Source: a bacterium | Lineage (GTDB): Bacteria; Actinomycetota; Acidimicrobiia; Spongiisociales; Spongiisociaceae | Reading direction: 5' to 3' | Assembly (NCBI GenBank): GCA_026710435.1 | Contig: JAPOQZ010000101.1 | Coordinates: 1-37,930 of the forward strand | Length of the DNA stretch: 37,930 nt | Position numbers and translations under genes: made by a program | Shown here: positions 23,993 through 31,502 of the stretch, piece by piece | How positions within the stretch are numbered: the stretch's first letter is position 1 | Layout: each line of letters begins with the position of its first letter | Notes under the pieces: generated by a model | Told to the model about the DNA's origin: nothing | Seen by the model: the letters and a program-made list of their open reading frames with translations, nothing else | Database searches by the model: none

Positions 23993-23997
23993 TCGCG

Positions 23998-24987
23998 ATG
24001 CTTGCACGGAGCGCCGCCGGACTGTATTGGATGGGACGCTATCTCGAGAGGGCAGGCCACCTGTGTCGGCTGCTCAAACAACAGACCGAGTCCCTGGTCG
24101 ACAGCCCACCCCGGGACATCTACTTCGGCTGGCACCGGATCTACGGCGCCCTGCAGCGGGAACCTCACACCGGGACCCTCGAGTTCGATAGCGACGACCT
24201 CTTCACGCTGGTCGACTCCTTTACTCTGACCGATGACCTCACCTTCGAGCTCACCAACCCGGATTCGATCCGAAGCTGCTTCGTCCAGGGTCGAGAGAAC
24301 GCACGCCAGATGCGTCACCACATATCTGCAGAGATGTGGACCTGTCTCAACCAGTCCTACCTCCGGCTCCAGAACATGGAGATACAAGACATCTGGCGCA
24401 CATCTCCCGAGGACTTCTACGCGGAGACGGCAGCCGAGATCGACACCTTTCGAGGGGTAACGTCGTCCACGCTGTACCGCGACGACGCATGGCATTTCGT
24501 GCAATTGGGGAGCTACGTGGAGCGAGCCCAACTATCCTCGTCGCTTCTGATCGCTCAGATCGACGCGGTCCGCTTGTTCGAAGTTCCGGCTGACGCCTAC
24601 TGGACAAGCCTCCTTCGCCACTACCACGCCTTCGAGGCCTACAACCGGGCTTCCACGGCCGCTATCGAACCCTGGCGGGTTCTGGACCAGTTGGTCACCA
24701 ACTCTCAGTTACCCGACTCCCTGAGCCTGTCGGTCTCGGAGTTGTGTACCGAGTTGCTCGCCGTCGGACTCGGGCCCGATGCCCGATCAACCGCTCGGAC
24801 GCGGAAACAAGCCGAGCGCCTACGCCAACTCGTCACCGACGGATGGTCCGGCGCGTCCGACCGATACACCCTGCTCCGGGATGTTCGCGATGCATGCCGT
24901 GAATTGCACCAACTAGTGACCACTACCTACTTCGACTACCCGGTCGTGGCCCCTGTCACAGAGAGGGCGAGCGGCATCGACCAATGA
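23998..24987 (+). CDS. Alpha-E domain protein (DUF403)
   Basis: 329 aa. Begins MLARSAAGLYWMGRYLERA, the family's characteristic first helix. Mostly alpha-helical with repeated acidic positions (LERAGHLCRLL, YVERAQLSSSLL, FVQGRENARQMRHHIS), as expected for the alpha-E fold. It is always found with circularly permuted ATP-grasp proteins and is thought to be their partner. The stop overlaps the transglutaminase-like start as ATGA, so the two are translationally coupled. Confidence 0.92.
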   Translation: MLARSAAGLYWMGRYLERAGHLCRLLKQQTESLVDSPPRDIYFGWHRIYGALQREPHTGTLEFDSDDLFTLVDSFTLTDDLTFELTNPDSIRSCFVQGRENARQMRHHISAEMWTCLNQSYLRLQNMEIQDIWRTSPEDFYAETAAEIDTFRGVTSSTLYRDDAWHFVQLGSYVERAQLSSSLLIAQIDAVRLFEVPADAYWTSLLRHYHAFEAYNRASTAAIEPWRVLDQLVTNSQLPDSLSLSVSELCTELLAVGLGPDARSTARTRKQAERLRQLVTDGWSGASDRYTLLRDVRDACRELHQLVTTTYFDYPVVAPVTERASGIDQ

Positions 24988-25877
24988 GCAGTCCCGACGG
25001 CTCCGCAGGCGTACGGGGGCGCTATCGAATAAAGCATGTCTCGAGATTCGGGTACAGTTCTCCGGTCCGTCGATGCACCATGTCGCTCTGCCTCCAACCC
25101 CTGGAATCCCCCGGCCAGAGGTTGCTCGACTTCTCGGTTGAAACCACCCCACAGGCCGGGTTCACGACCGAGACCGACCCCTTCGGCAATACCAGGCATG
25201 TACTCAGCCTCCACCGTGATCACGACCGGTTAGAAGTGGTATCGAATTGCGCCGTGGAGGTAGACGGGCCGCCGACCTTGCCCGAACGCCTGCGGTGCGA
25301 CGCCTGGGATCGGGTCCGGTCAATGGGAAACGACCCGAGGTGGTGGGGATTCACGGGACCCAGCCCCATGGCACGGCCATCCGCCGCGCTCCGAGACTTC
25401 GTCACCGAGTTGGGGGTGGAGCCCGGCACCGATCCCCTTGCCGACCTTCTGAGGCTGTCCGCTGCCCTACACGACACTTTCGAGTACACACCGGGCGCCA
25501 CAACCGTCGACTCCCCCGTCGACGACATCCTCGCCTCGAGGAAGGGGGTCTGCCAGGACTACACACACGTGCTGTTGGCGATCGCCCGCTCGTGGGGTAT
25601 CCCCACCAGGTACGTCTCCGGTTACCTCTACGTCACCGACGAGACAGGTCGCGGATCCGCCTTCGGATCTGCCACCCACGCCTGGGCGGAGAGCCGGCTG
25701 CCCGACGTGGGCTGGATCGGCATCGATCCCACCAACCGTACGGTCAGCGACGAGAGGTACGTGCGCATAGCCGTGGGACGTGACTACCGGGACGTACCGC
25801 CGACGCGAGGAGTCATCGAAGGAGGAGGCGACTCCCACCTGGAAGTCGATGTCCGGATGACCCCGGTGGCCGGCTGA
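24984..25877 (+). CDS. Transglutaminase-like protein (bacterial N-terminal plus core domain)
   Basis: 297 aa. Residues about 12-95 form the bacterial transglutaminase-like N-terminal domain (RYRIKHVSRFGYSSPVRRC). The core carries the papain-like triad: Cys190 in KGVCQDYTHVLL, His232 in ATHAWAESRLP, Asp248 in WIGIDPTNRT. Members in this cluster probably act as peptidases or amidases on the product of the ATP-grasp enzyme rather than as cross-linkers. Fourth-member proteasome-like proteases that sometimes accompany the trio are not present downstream, where a MITE follows instead. Confidence 0.92.
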   Translation: MSSPDGSAGVRGRYRIKHVSRFGYSSPVRRCTMSLCLQPLESPGQRLLDFSVETTPQAGFTTETDPFGNTRHVLSLHRDHDRLEVVSNCAVEVDGPPTLPERLRCDAWDRVRSMGNDPRWWGFTGPSPMARPSAALRDFVTELGVEPGTDPLADLLRLSAALHDTFEYTPGATTVDSPVDDILASRKGVCQDYTHVLLAIARSWGIPTRYVSGYLYVTDETGRGSAFGSATHAWAESRLPDVGWIGIDPTNRTVSDERYVRIAVGRDYRDVPPTRGVIEGGGDSHLEVDVRMTPVAG

Positions 25878-25939
25878 CACTGACCCCGGGAAGGCGTCCC
25901 GACCCCGCCGGCCGCCGATGGTCGTGGCCGGAACCTGAC

Positions 25940-26046
25940 CTAGGAGGGTGCTGAGCAATCCGCCAGCGGCCTGCCAACCGCCGGCATTACTCCTGGGTCG
26001 GCGGGCGGCAGGCCAGAGCAATCGTCATTGTTCAGCACCGTCCTAG
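25940..26046 (-). mobile_element. MITE copy B (107 bp, full length)
   Basis: CTAG borders at 25940-25943 and 26043-26046 with terminal repeats GAGGGTGCTGAGCAAT and ATTGTTCAGCACCGTC. Its reverse complement matches the copy at 84-189 nearly throughout. Interior arms GGCCTGCC..CCGCCG and CGGCGG..GGCAGGCC would form a long hairpin. It lies 62 bp after the transglutaminase-like gene. The high similarity of copies A and B suggests fairly recent mobility. Confidence 0.85.
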
Positions 26047-26321
26047 GCAAGTATCCAGACCGGGTCGGTGTCGGCGCAGAAGTCGTTGTCGGTGAGTTGC
26101 GTCTGGCCCGACCACCAATGCCCTGCCTCCGGACCGGACATCACCGAGCTTCGCCATTGGCTCCTTCATGTTATGTAAGACGTCAAGCGGGGCGCTTCCA
26201 GGTTTCCCAAAACCGCAGGAACGCTTACGCTGCGAAGAACACCGATGGAAGCAGACCGGCCGTCCCTTGGGTCACGCCGAAATCACCTTCCCTGTCGCAC
26301 CCTCGTGGCACCATGGTGTCG

Positions 26322-26678
26322 ATGCGATGCGTGAACCACTCCATCACCGACTCGATCCATCGCGGCATCCGCGTGGGAACGTGCCACGAGTGCCAGAGCA
26401 TCCGGTTCAGCAGTCCTGCCGGTGGAAGCGACGCGTGGTCCTCCATGTCGACCCTCTTCGGCAAGTACGAACTGGTGGACCGGATCGACGCCGTCCTCGC
26501 ACCCGCCTCCGAGGTACTCGCCTACCGTTCGCGGCGTCCAGGGGATCTCGAAGCACTGCGGGTGGCGCCACCCCATCAATGGTTCCGGGTCAACGAGCAC
26601 CTCTGGATGTGCCACGACGGGACCCTGCTCCTACTCGCCCACGGGTGGCCGTCGGTGTCGAGAGGGGTCGGCGCCTGA
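26322..26678 (+). CDS. Small hypothetical protein with Cys/His motif
   Basis: 118 aa from ATG 26322, which has CACCAT 7 nt before it, a variant of the leaderless box; ATG 26313 is also in frame. MRCVNHSITDSIHRG, then GTCHECQSIRFSS, then FGKYELVDRIDAVL and WFRVNEHLWMCHDGTLLLL. The C-x2-H and C-x2-C pairs could bind one zinc. Third positions are overwhelmingly G/C throughout, unlike the sequence before 26313, and a terminator-like hairpin follows the stop; both argue for a real gene. I recognise no family. The interval 26047-26312 contains nothing else I can support. Confidence 0.55.
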   Translation: MRCVNHSITDSIHRGIRVGTCHECQSIRFSSPAGGSDAWSSMSTLFGKYELVDRIDAVLAPASEVLAYRSRRPGDLEALRVAPPHQWFRVNEHLWMCHDGTLLLLAHGWPSVSRGVGA

Positions 26679-26683
26679 ATCCG

Positions 26684-26701
26684 CCGGCTCAGGCCGGGGT
26701 T
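26684..26701 (+). terminator. Hairpin with T run after the small CxxC gene
   Basis: CCGGC (26684-26688), loop TCAG, GCCGG (26693-26697), then GG and a T run from 26700. The stem is only 5 bp but all G/C. It follows the + strand stop by 5 bp and overlaps the 3' end of the convergent ABC transporter gene. Confidence 0.45.
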
Positions 26702-28584
26702 TTCTGCTGGCGGAACTGGGTCCTGTACAACCTTGCATATAGACCGCCGACATCCAGTAGTTCCTCGTGGGTTCCCTCCTCCACCAGCCGACCCTCGTCC
26801 AGCACCAGGATACGGTCGGCAGCTTGGATCGTCGAGAGCCGGTGGGCGATCACGAGAGATGTCCTCCCCACCATCACCCGCTCGAGTGCTTCGTGGATGA
26901 GAGACTCGGATTCTGAGTCCAGGTGGGCGGTTGCCTCGTCGAGTATCAGGATCTGAGGATCCTTGAGGATGACTCTCGCCAGGGCGATCCGCTGTTTCTC
27001 GCCCCCGGAAAGGCGGTATCCCCGCTCCCCGACCACGGTCTCGTAGCCGTCCGCCAAAGAAGCCACGAAGTCATGGATGTTGGCCGCCCTGGCCGCCTGC
27101 TCCAGTTCCTCCTGAACGGCGTCAGGCTTGGCATACCGCAGGTTGGCGGCGATCGTGTCGTGGAACAGGAACGTCTCCTGGGTGACCACCCCGATCGAGT
27201 GTTCCAAGGACTGCAGCATCGCAGACCTGATGTCGAGTTCGTCGATCTTCACCCGGCCGCGGTCGACGTCGTAGAGCCTGGGCAGCAGGTAGCTGACCGT
27301 GGTCTTTCCGGCACCGGACGGTCCGACCAGGGCAATGAGCTCACCCGGTTCGATCCGAAAGCTCAGATCCTCGATCGCCCAGGGACGGCTTGCCTGCACG
27401 ACCGGTGCCTCTCCATCCTGCGTCTGCCGGTGGCGTGTGACCGGGGCCAGTCCGGAGCTGTAGGCCGCCTGATAGCGGAAGAAGACCTGATCGAACTCGA
27501 CCGCTCCCCTGACCGGTCGGATATCCACCGCATCGGGACTCTCGACTATCTCGTGCGGCAGGTCCAGTATCTCGAAGACGCGCTCGAAGGACACCAGCGA
27601 CGTGGCGAACTCGACACGTGCGTTGGACATGGCGGACAGGGGCCCGTAGAGCTGGACCAGCAAGGACGAGAACATCACCACGGTTCCGAGGCTCAGGTCT
27701 CCCTGGATCACCATGTAGCCACCCACCCAGAAGACGGCTGCAGTCCCCATCGCGCTGATCAATCCGAGCGCGGCGAAGAACCACCGCCCGATCAGCGCTT
27801 GGCGCACACCCAGGTCCCGCACCATCCCGGCCTCCTCCGAGAACTTGGCCATCTCCTCCCGGCGGCGCCCGAAGAGCTTCACCAGCAGGGCGCCACTCAC
27901 GTTGAACGTCTCGTTGAGAATGGCTGCCATCGCCGCATTGTGCTGCATCTGCCGCCGGGTGATGCTCCTCAGAACCTGGGCAACCCTGCGCGCCGGGTAC
28001 ACGAACAGGGGCAGGGCGGCGACAGCGAGCAGGGTAAGTCTCCACTCGGCCCGGAGCATCACGAACATGATCACCACCACCGAGATGAGGTTCGAGATGA
28101 TGGTGACGAAGGTGCCCGTGATCGCCGTCTGTGCACCCACCACGTCGCTGTTCAGGCGCGAGACGAGCTCTCCGGTCTTGGTTTCCGTGAAGAAGCGCAG
28201 CGCCATGGCCTGGAGGTGGGAGTAAAGGCTGCAGCGCAGGTCGAAGATGATGCCCTCCCCGGCCTTGGCGGACATCCATCGCTGCAGCGCGCCTACCGAC
28301 ACGTTCACCAGTGGAACCGCCACCATCCCCACACCGAGGAACGTCAGGCGGCCGAGGTCGGCCTCGGGGATAGCCCGGTCCACCAGATCGCGTATCAGCA
28401 GCGGGGGGATCACCGACAGGACCGACACCGCCAGGATGGTGGCCAGCACCCCGACCAGCAACCAGCGGTACGGCCGTCCGTAGGAGAAAACCCGCTTCAG
28501 CAGTGCCCGATCGAGTTCCGGGCCGGGTTGGTTCTGGTCATACTGGAGGTAGGACCACCAGCCCCCTCCGGAACCGTGGAAAAT
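26689..28584 (-). CDS. ABC transporter, fused permease and ATP-binding protein (exporter type), probable ATT start
   Basis: 631 aa if begun at ATT 28584. No ATG, GTG or TTG occurs in frame between a TGA near 28610 and TTG 28461, which lies inside the first membrane helix. GGGAGG stands 5 nt before the ATT, and the encoded FHGSGGGWWSYLQYD followed by DRALLKRVFSYGRPYRW is the usual N-terminus of this exporter group, so the true start must be here. Six membrane segments occupy about 40-330. The nucleotide-binding domain has Walker A GPSGAGKTTVS, Q-loop VVTQETFLF, signature YRLSGGEKQRIALAR, Walker B ILILDEATAHLDSES and H-loop IAHRLST, all intact. A half-size MsbA/LmrA-like exporter, acting as a homodimer, of unknown cargo. 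Confidence 0.9.
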   Translation of the reverse strand: MFHGSGGGWWSYLQYDQNQPGPELDRALLKRVFSYGRPYRWLLVGVLATILAVSVLSVIPPLLIRDLVDRAIPEADLGRLTFLGVGMVAVPLVNVSVGALQRWMSAKAGEGIIFDLRCSLYSHLQAMALRFFTETKTGELVSRLNSDVVGAQTAITGTFVTIISNLISVVVIMFVMLRAEWRLTLLAVAALPLFVYPARRVAQVLRSITRRQMQHNAAMAAILNETFNVSGALLVKLFGRRREEMAKFSEEAGMVRDLGVRQALIGRWFFAALGLISAMGTAAVFWVGGYMVIQGDLSLGTVVMFSSLLVQLYGPLSAMSNARVEFATSLVSFERVFEILDLPHEIVESPDAVDIRPVRGAVEFDQVFFRYQAAYSSGLAPVTRHRQTQDGEAPVVQASRPWAIEDLSFRIEPGELIALVGPSGAGKTTVSYLLPRLYDVDRGRVKIDELDIRSAMLQSLEHSIGVVTQETFLFHDTIAANLRYAKPDAVQEELEQAARAANIHDFVASLADGYETVVGERGYRLSGGEKQRIALARVILKDPQILILDEATAHLDSESESLIHEALERVMVGRTSLVIAHRLSTIQAADRILVLDEGRLVEEGTHEELLDVGGLYARLYRTQFRQQKTPA

Positions 28585-28654
28585 CGAGACCTCCCGTAAC
28601 CGCGGAGGTCAGTCTAAGGCCGGCGGGACGTTAGATAGCATGCTGCGGTCAGGA

Positions 28655-28667
28655 GCACCCTCCTAGC
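28655..28667. mobile_element. MITE terminal fragment, copy F
   Basis: GCACCCTCCTAG matches one element terminus including CTAG. Similarity ends after about 13 bp. It lies between the ABC transporter start and the Phd-type gene. Too short to be certain. Confidence 0.35.
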
Positions 28668-28714
28668 GTCGGGAGCGGTAGGCTCGCACTCCGGCTACGA
28701 GCGCCTCCGGACGT

Positions 28715-28940
28715 TCAACCGTGAGACCTCAGATCCGACAGATCGGACTCCTCACCCTGTGAGAGGGCGTGGTCGAGGATTGCCGACGGATCCAAGATGT
28801 CTGCGGCGCGACGGCTCAGCGGCATGTCGGGACGAACGAGGACCACGACAGGACGACCAGACCGAGTGAGCGTGACATCCTCACCTCCGAGAAGGCGATC
28901 GACCAAGTGGGAGATCACCCCCTCTTGCTTGACTGACCAT
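28715..28940 (-). CDS. Phd/YefM family antitoxin (orphan)
   Basis: 74 aa. ATG 28940 has TAAGAT exactly 7 nt upstream on its strand, so it is probably leaderless; ATG 28949 is an alternative. MVSQARGVISHLVDRLLGGEDVTLTRSGRPVVVLVRPD (read in two blocks) is the Phd/YefM N-terminal DNA-binding fold, with the standard GEDVTLTRSGRPVVVL strand-turn-strand. The C-terminal part (SQGEESDLSDLRSHG) would be the disordered toxin-binding tail. No toxin gene is found downstream, where a MITE end and the ABC gene follow, nor within 700 bp upstream. Confidence 0.8.
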
Positions 28941-28947
28941 GATGAAC

Positions 28948-28953
28948 ATCTTA
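28948..28953 (-). promoter_or_regulatory. -10 box of the leaderless Phd-type antitoxin transcript
   Basis: TAAGAT on the minus strand, then GTTCATC (7 nt), then ATG 28940. Confidence 0.45.
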
Positions 28954-29190
28954 TGCAAGATCGGGCGCTGACGAATAATACGGTGCTGGAAATGCACAGT
29001 CATCGGTAGGAGATCGACTAGCCCTGGCACTGTAGAGGATCTCTCCCTCTATCAACCCGAGCGAGCGGGCGCCGCCCCTAGTGTCCCGAGTCTTTGGTTC
29101 GCTTGTGTTACAGGACCGTTGCAGTCCCGCGATCGCCATACCCGACCGCTTCCGGCACCCGCGGCGACCGGGCGCTTGGTAACGAAGGGG

Positions 29191-29219
29191 TTGTCCGTGT
29201 CACACCCCCGTTGCATACT
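29191..29219 (+). promoter_or_regulatory. Sigma-70-type promoter with no gene behind it
   Basis: TTGTCC (29191-29196), 17-bp spacer, CATACT (29214-29219). One of the few places in the window with both hexamers at ideal spacing. Transcription would start near 29226 and run to the terminator ending at 29383. Confidence 0.45.
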
Positions 29220-29225
29220 GGTAAG

Positions 29226-29383
29226 TAGCTGCAAACACCACCCGTCCGTTTGTGATACCGATCGGACCGGGGCGGGGATCATGTGGGAGCCGAGCCCTTG
29301 CCGGGGATGGCGGGACGCGTTCGTAGACTTCGGAGGTGGCGGTTGGGGGTGGGCCCGCCCGAGGGGTCCGGTCGGGCGTTTTT
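29226..29383 (+). ncRNA. Candidate noncoding RNA of about 158 nt
   Basis: Bounded by a well-spaced promoter and an intrinsic terminator, with no convincing coding frame between. The sequence is very G-rich and contains segments able to pair, such as CCACCC near 29240 with GGGTGG near the terminator. I could not match it to 6S, SRP, RNase P, tmRNA or the actinobacterial 6C motif by eye. It lies between an orphan antitoxin and a MITE, so it may belong to a mobile or toxin-antitoxin region. A MITE-associated or TA-related RNA is only a guess. Confidence 0.35.
29356..29383 (+). terminator. Rho-independent terminator
   Basis: Perfect 7-bp arms CGCCCGA (29356-29362) and TCGGGCG (29372-29378) around a 9-nt loop, followed at once by TTTTT. 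One of the two strongest intrinsic terminators in the window, with no protein gene on the + strand within about 2.7 kb upstream (the nearest ends at 26678). Confidence 0.7.
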
Positions 29384-29463
29384 CGCGTTCTCGGTGTCCC
29401 GGGCTCCCCGCTGCGGTGGTCGCTACGTTGCGGGTATCTATAACGAATCCAGGAATCAGGACA

Positions 29464-29569
29464 CTAGGAGAATGCTTGAAGAACGGTAATTGGTTGGCCC
29501 GTCGTCCGCTGATGTGGCATCTTGTCATCGGCCGCCGGCCCAACGGGGGGTTCCTCAGCACTCTCCTAG
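29464..29569 (+). mobile_element. MITE copy C (106 bp, diverged)
   Basis: CTAG at both ends (29464-29467 and 29566-29569) and exactly the same length as copy A. Ends GAGAATGCTTGA and TCAGCACTCTC are recognisable; the centre has drifted (CCGTCGTCCGC and GGCCGCCGG remain). It is an older insertion of the same family, between the candidate ncRNA and the HicA operator. Confidence 0.6.
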
Positions 29570-29598
29570 AACGAGCTTGCCCCTCTCCGTCGAAAGTG

Positions 29599-29617
29599 AT
29601 ACCATTAGTGGTACCAT
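29599..29617 (+). promoter_or_regulatory. Palindromic operator candidate upstream of hicA
   Basis: TACCATTAGTGGTA (29600-29613) is an inverted repeat with TACCA/TGGTA arms; ATACCAT and GTACCAT also form a direct repeat 12 bp apart. It sits about 80 bp before the HicA start in an AT-rich stretch and is the natural site for HicB autorepression. Confidence 0.45.
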
Positions 29618-29694
29618 CTATCATTCATTGCTTTATTCGGCATCACTATTTAGAGAAAGGAGACTGAGAATCATCGAATAGGAGCTAGCCCACC

Positions 29695-29949
29695 ATGCGA
29701 AGAAAACATGAACGTACGCTGGAGAGAGTATTCAAGAGGCCGACGCCGGCGAATATCCGATGGAACGACATCGTCGCCCTTCTCAATGCGGCGGGGGTCG
29801 AAATGTTCGAACGCTCCGGCTCACGCGTGGGTCTGAAGAAGGGGGGCGAAAGAATGGTCGTTCATCGTCCTCACCCGGAGCCAGATACAGGTAAACAGAC
29901 GGTACGAGCCATCGCAAGCTTCCTGAAAACCATTGGAATCGAGCCGTAG
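29695..29949 (+). CDS. HicA family toxin (mRNA interferase-like)
   Basis: 84 aa; AGGAG lies 11 nt before the ATG. PANIRWNDIVALLNAAGVEM, FERSGSRVGLKKGGERMVV, then HRPHPEPDTGKQTVRAIASFL: the dsRBD-like alpha-beta-beta-beta-alpha fold of HicA. This belongs to the subgroup with GSR where short HicAs have the catalytic GSH, and a conserved HRPHP motif instead, so activity cannot be ruled out on that ground. The HicB-type gene follows 87 bp downstream. The base composition is less GC-rich than the surrounding chromosome, consistent with acquisition. Confidence 0.85.
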   Translation: MRRKHERTLERVFKRPTPANIRWNDIVALLNAAGVEMFERSGSRVGLKKGGERMVVHRPHPEPDTGKQTVRAIASFLKTIGIEP

Positions 29950-30036
29950 AGCAGCACACGGGCGGTCAAATGGGATGGGAATCTTCTAGCCGTGGGTTCT
30001 TGTCCCAGGAAGTAGCGGAAGGGGACAACCGAGCCA

Positions 30037-30396
30037 ATGATCGAATACAAGGGATACGTGGCCAGGATCGAGTACGACGCGTCTGTCGGGAGGCTCCACG
30101 GCAGTGTCATCAACAGCGGACCGTACCCGATCGCCACATTCGAAGCAACCGATGTCGAGAGTCTCCATCGCGAGTTTCGGAGATCGATCGACGACTACCT
30201 TGAATGGTGCGAGCAAGACGGGGTGGAACCTCGTAGACCCTTCTCCGGCAAGCTCAACCTACGACTCGGATCAGACCTGCATCAGCGTGTAGCGCTTGTG
30301 GCAGCGGAGGAAGGCGTAAGCCTCAACTCATGGATAAAGCACGCGCTCGAACAGAGCCTGCCGGGGACCCATTTCAGAGCTTCCGTCCACCAGTGA
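30037..30396 (+). CDS. HicB family antitoxin
   Basis: 119 aa. The N-terminal partially degraded RNase H-like fold reads MIEYKGYVARIEYDASVG, SVINSGPYPIATFEATDVES and a REFRRSIDDYLEWCEQDG helix. The C-terminus FSGKLNLRLGSDLHQRVAL and SLNSWIKHALEQSL forms a ribbon-helix-helix DNA-binding domain. It should neutralise HicA and repress the operon. The gene order toxin-then-antitoxin is typical. A GGAAGGGG ribosome site lies 11 nt before the ATG. Confidence 0.9.
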   Translation: MIEYKGYVARIEYDASVGRLHGSVINSGPYPIATFEATDVESLHREFRRSIDDYLEWCEQDGVEPRRPFSGKLNLRLGSDLHQRVALVAAEEGVSLNSWIKHALEQSLPGTHFRASVHQ

Positions 30397-30495
30397 GCCG
30401 ATTCCGCTGCCGGAACTTCATCCTGCAGCACCCTGTAACACCGCCGGGACATGCCCGTTGTCATGACTCCGCCGGCCGCACCGATCCTGTAACTC

Positions 30496-31287
30496 TCAGC
30501 GCGGGGGCGGGAATACATACTCCCGGTAGCGCCCAACCTCCTCGAATCCCATGGGGGTGAAATAGTGGACCGCAGGAACGGGGCTGAGCGCCGCGGCCAT
30601 GGTGGCGCCCTGGTCGAAGCCGGCCTGGATGACGGCCCGGGTGGCCGCGGTGGCGAGTCCCCGGCGGCGTTGTTCTGGTTTGGTGCCTATCCATCCGACC
30701 AAGGAAACGCCGTCGATTAGCGACCCGAGAGCACAGGCCGCGGCGGTCCCGTCGTCGTATGCCAGGAAGGCAGCCTTGGTGGGACCAAGCAAGGCCTGGA
30801 TCCTTCGCAGACCGAGGTTCACGAACCGCTGAACGTCCTGGTCCGATCCCATGGCCGCCACAGCAGTGGCGCAGAAGTCGAGCATGCCCAAAGGGTCCTT
30901 CACTCGGCGTCTGTCCACGTCGTCCCCGCTCGCATGCTCGTCGGGGGGTTCGGTCATTACCAGTGCCACATGCTCGGCGTGCATACGCCAGCCGGCTCTC
31001 TGGATCTCCCCTCTCAACGCCAGGTCGTCGGATCGAACCAGCACTGTGTATCCGTGACCGCGTGCCCGGAAGAACCCGGCGGTGATGCCCATCACCTCCC
31101 TGGCGGACATCAGCCGGTTCAGACGCATCACCCCGTTGGCGTGTGCAGGAGAGCTCTGTTTCAGGGAACTGGCCCACGAGACCACCCCGTTCGCTTCCCA
31201 GATCTCTCCCCCACAGTCCCGGATGGTCCGGCGAAAGGACTCGGCGAGGACCAGATCGAAGCGGTTCAGAAGCCTTTGATCAGTCAT
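30496..31287 (-). CDS. GNAT family N-acetyltransferase
   Basis: 263 aa from ATG 31287. The C-terminal half is the GNAT domain: AAFLAYDDGTAAACALGSL, then VSLVGWIGTKPEQRRRGLATAATRAVI, with Q/R-x-x-G-L/A for acetyl-CoA pyrophosphate, and HYFTPMGFEEVGRYREYVF. The N-terminal half (VLAESFRRTIRDCGGEIWE and onward) resembles a degenerate second GNAT copy. Acceptor unknown. No ribosome site; the gene lies between HicB and a convergent-divergent spacer of repeated motifs. Convergent with hicB. Confidence 0.82.
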   Translation of the reverse strand: MTDQRLLNRFDLVLAESFRRTIRDCGGEIWEANGVVSWASSLKQSSPAHANGVMRLNRLMSAREVMGITAGFFRARGHGYTVLVRSDDLALRGEIQRAGWRMHAEHVALVMTEPPDEHASGDDVDRRRVKDPLGMLDFCATAVAAMGSDQDVQRFVNLGLRRIQALLGPTKAAFLAYDDGTAAACALGSLIDGVSLVGWIGTKPEQRRRGLATAATRAVIQAGFDQGATMAAALSPVPAVHYFTPMGFEEVGRYREYVFPPPR

Positions 31288-31370
31288 AGCGGATGTCGGT
31301 TGCCAGATGTCCGTTGCCCGTTGCCGGTTGGCCGTGACCGGTGACCGGCTGGAGGTTGCCGGTTGGACAG
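31288..31370. repeat. Low-complexity spacer of GTTGCCGG/GTGACCGG-like units
   Basis: Several degenerate copies of GTTGCC(C/G)GTTG and GTGACCGG occur in tandem between the divergent GNAT and PhyH genes. Similar units (GTCACCGGTTGGTGATCGG) recur at 35491-35509. No coding or clear regulatory content. Confidence 0.35.
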
Positions 31371-31502
31371 CGGCCCGCCGTGAGCGGCCATGCCCGGAAG
31401 ACTCGATGACCGGGTTCGCCGAGCACGTTGCGGACCGGGTAGCTGGAATGGCGCCTTGGTCTTGGTAGAGTTTCGTGGCCGTCGAGAGGGGACATAAGGA
31501 GC

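Noticed and set aside
26168..26956. A 262-codon + frame overlapping the small CxxC gene
   Set aside because: Different frame from the one with strong third-position GC, and it runs into antisense ABC sequence.
26923..28599. A 558-codon + strand frame
   Set aside because: Antisense to the ABC exporter, which has every expected motif.
29695..29949. HicA with Arg instead of the catalytic His in GSH as a dead toxin
   Set aside because: A known HicA subgroup has GSR plus an HRPHP motif, so this is not evidence of inactivation.
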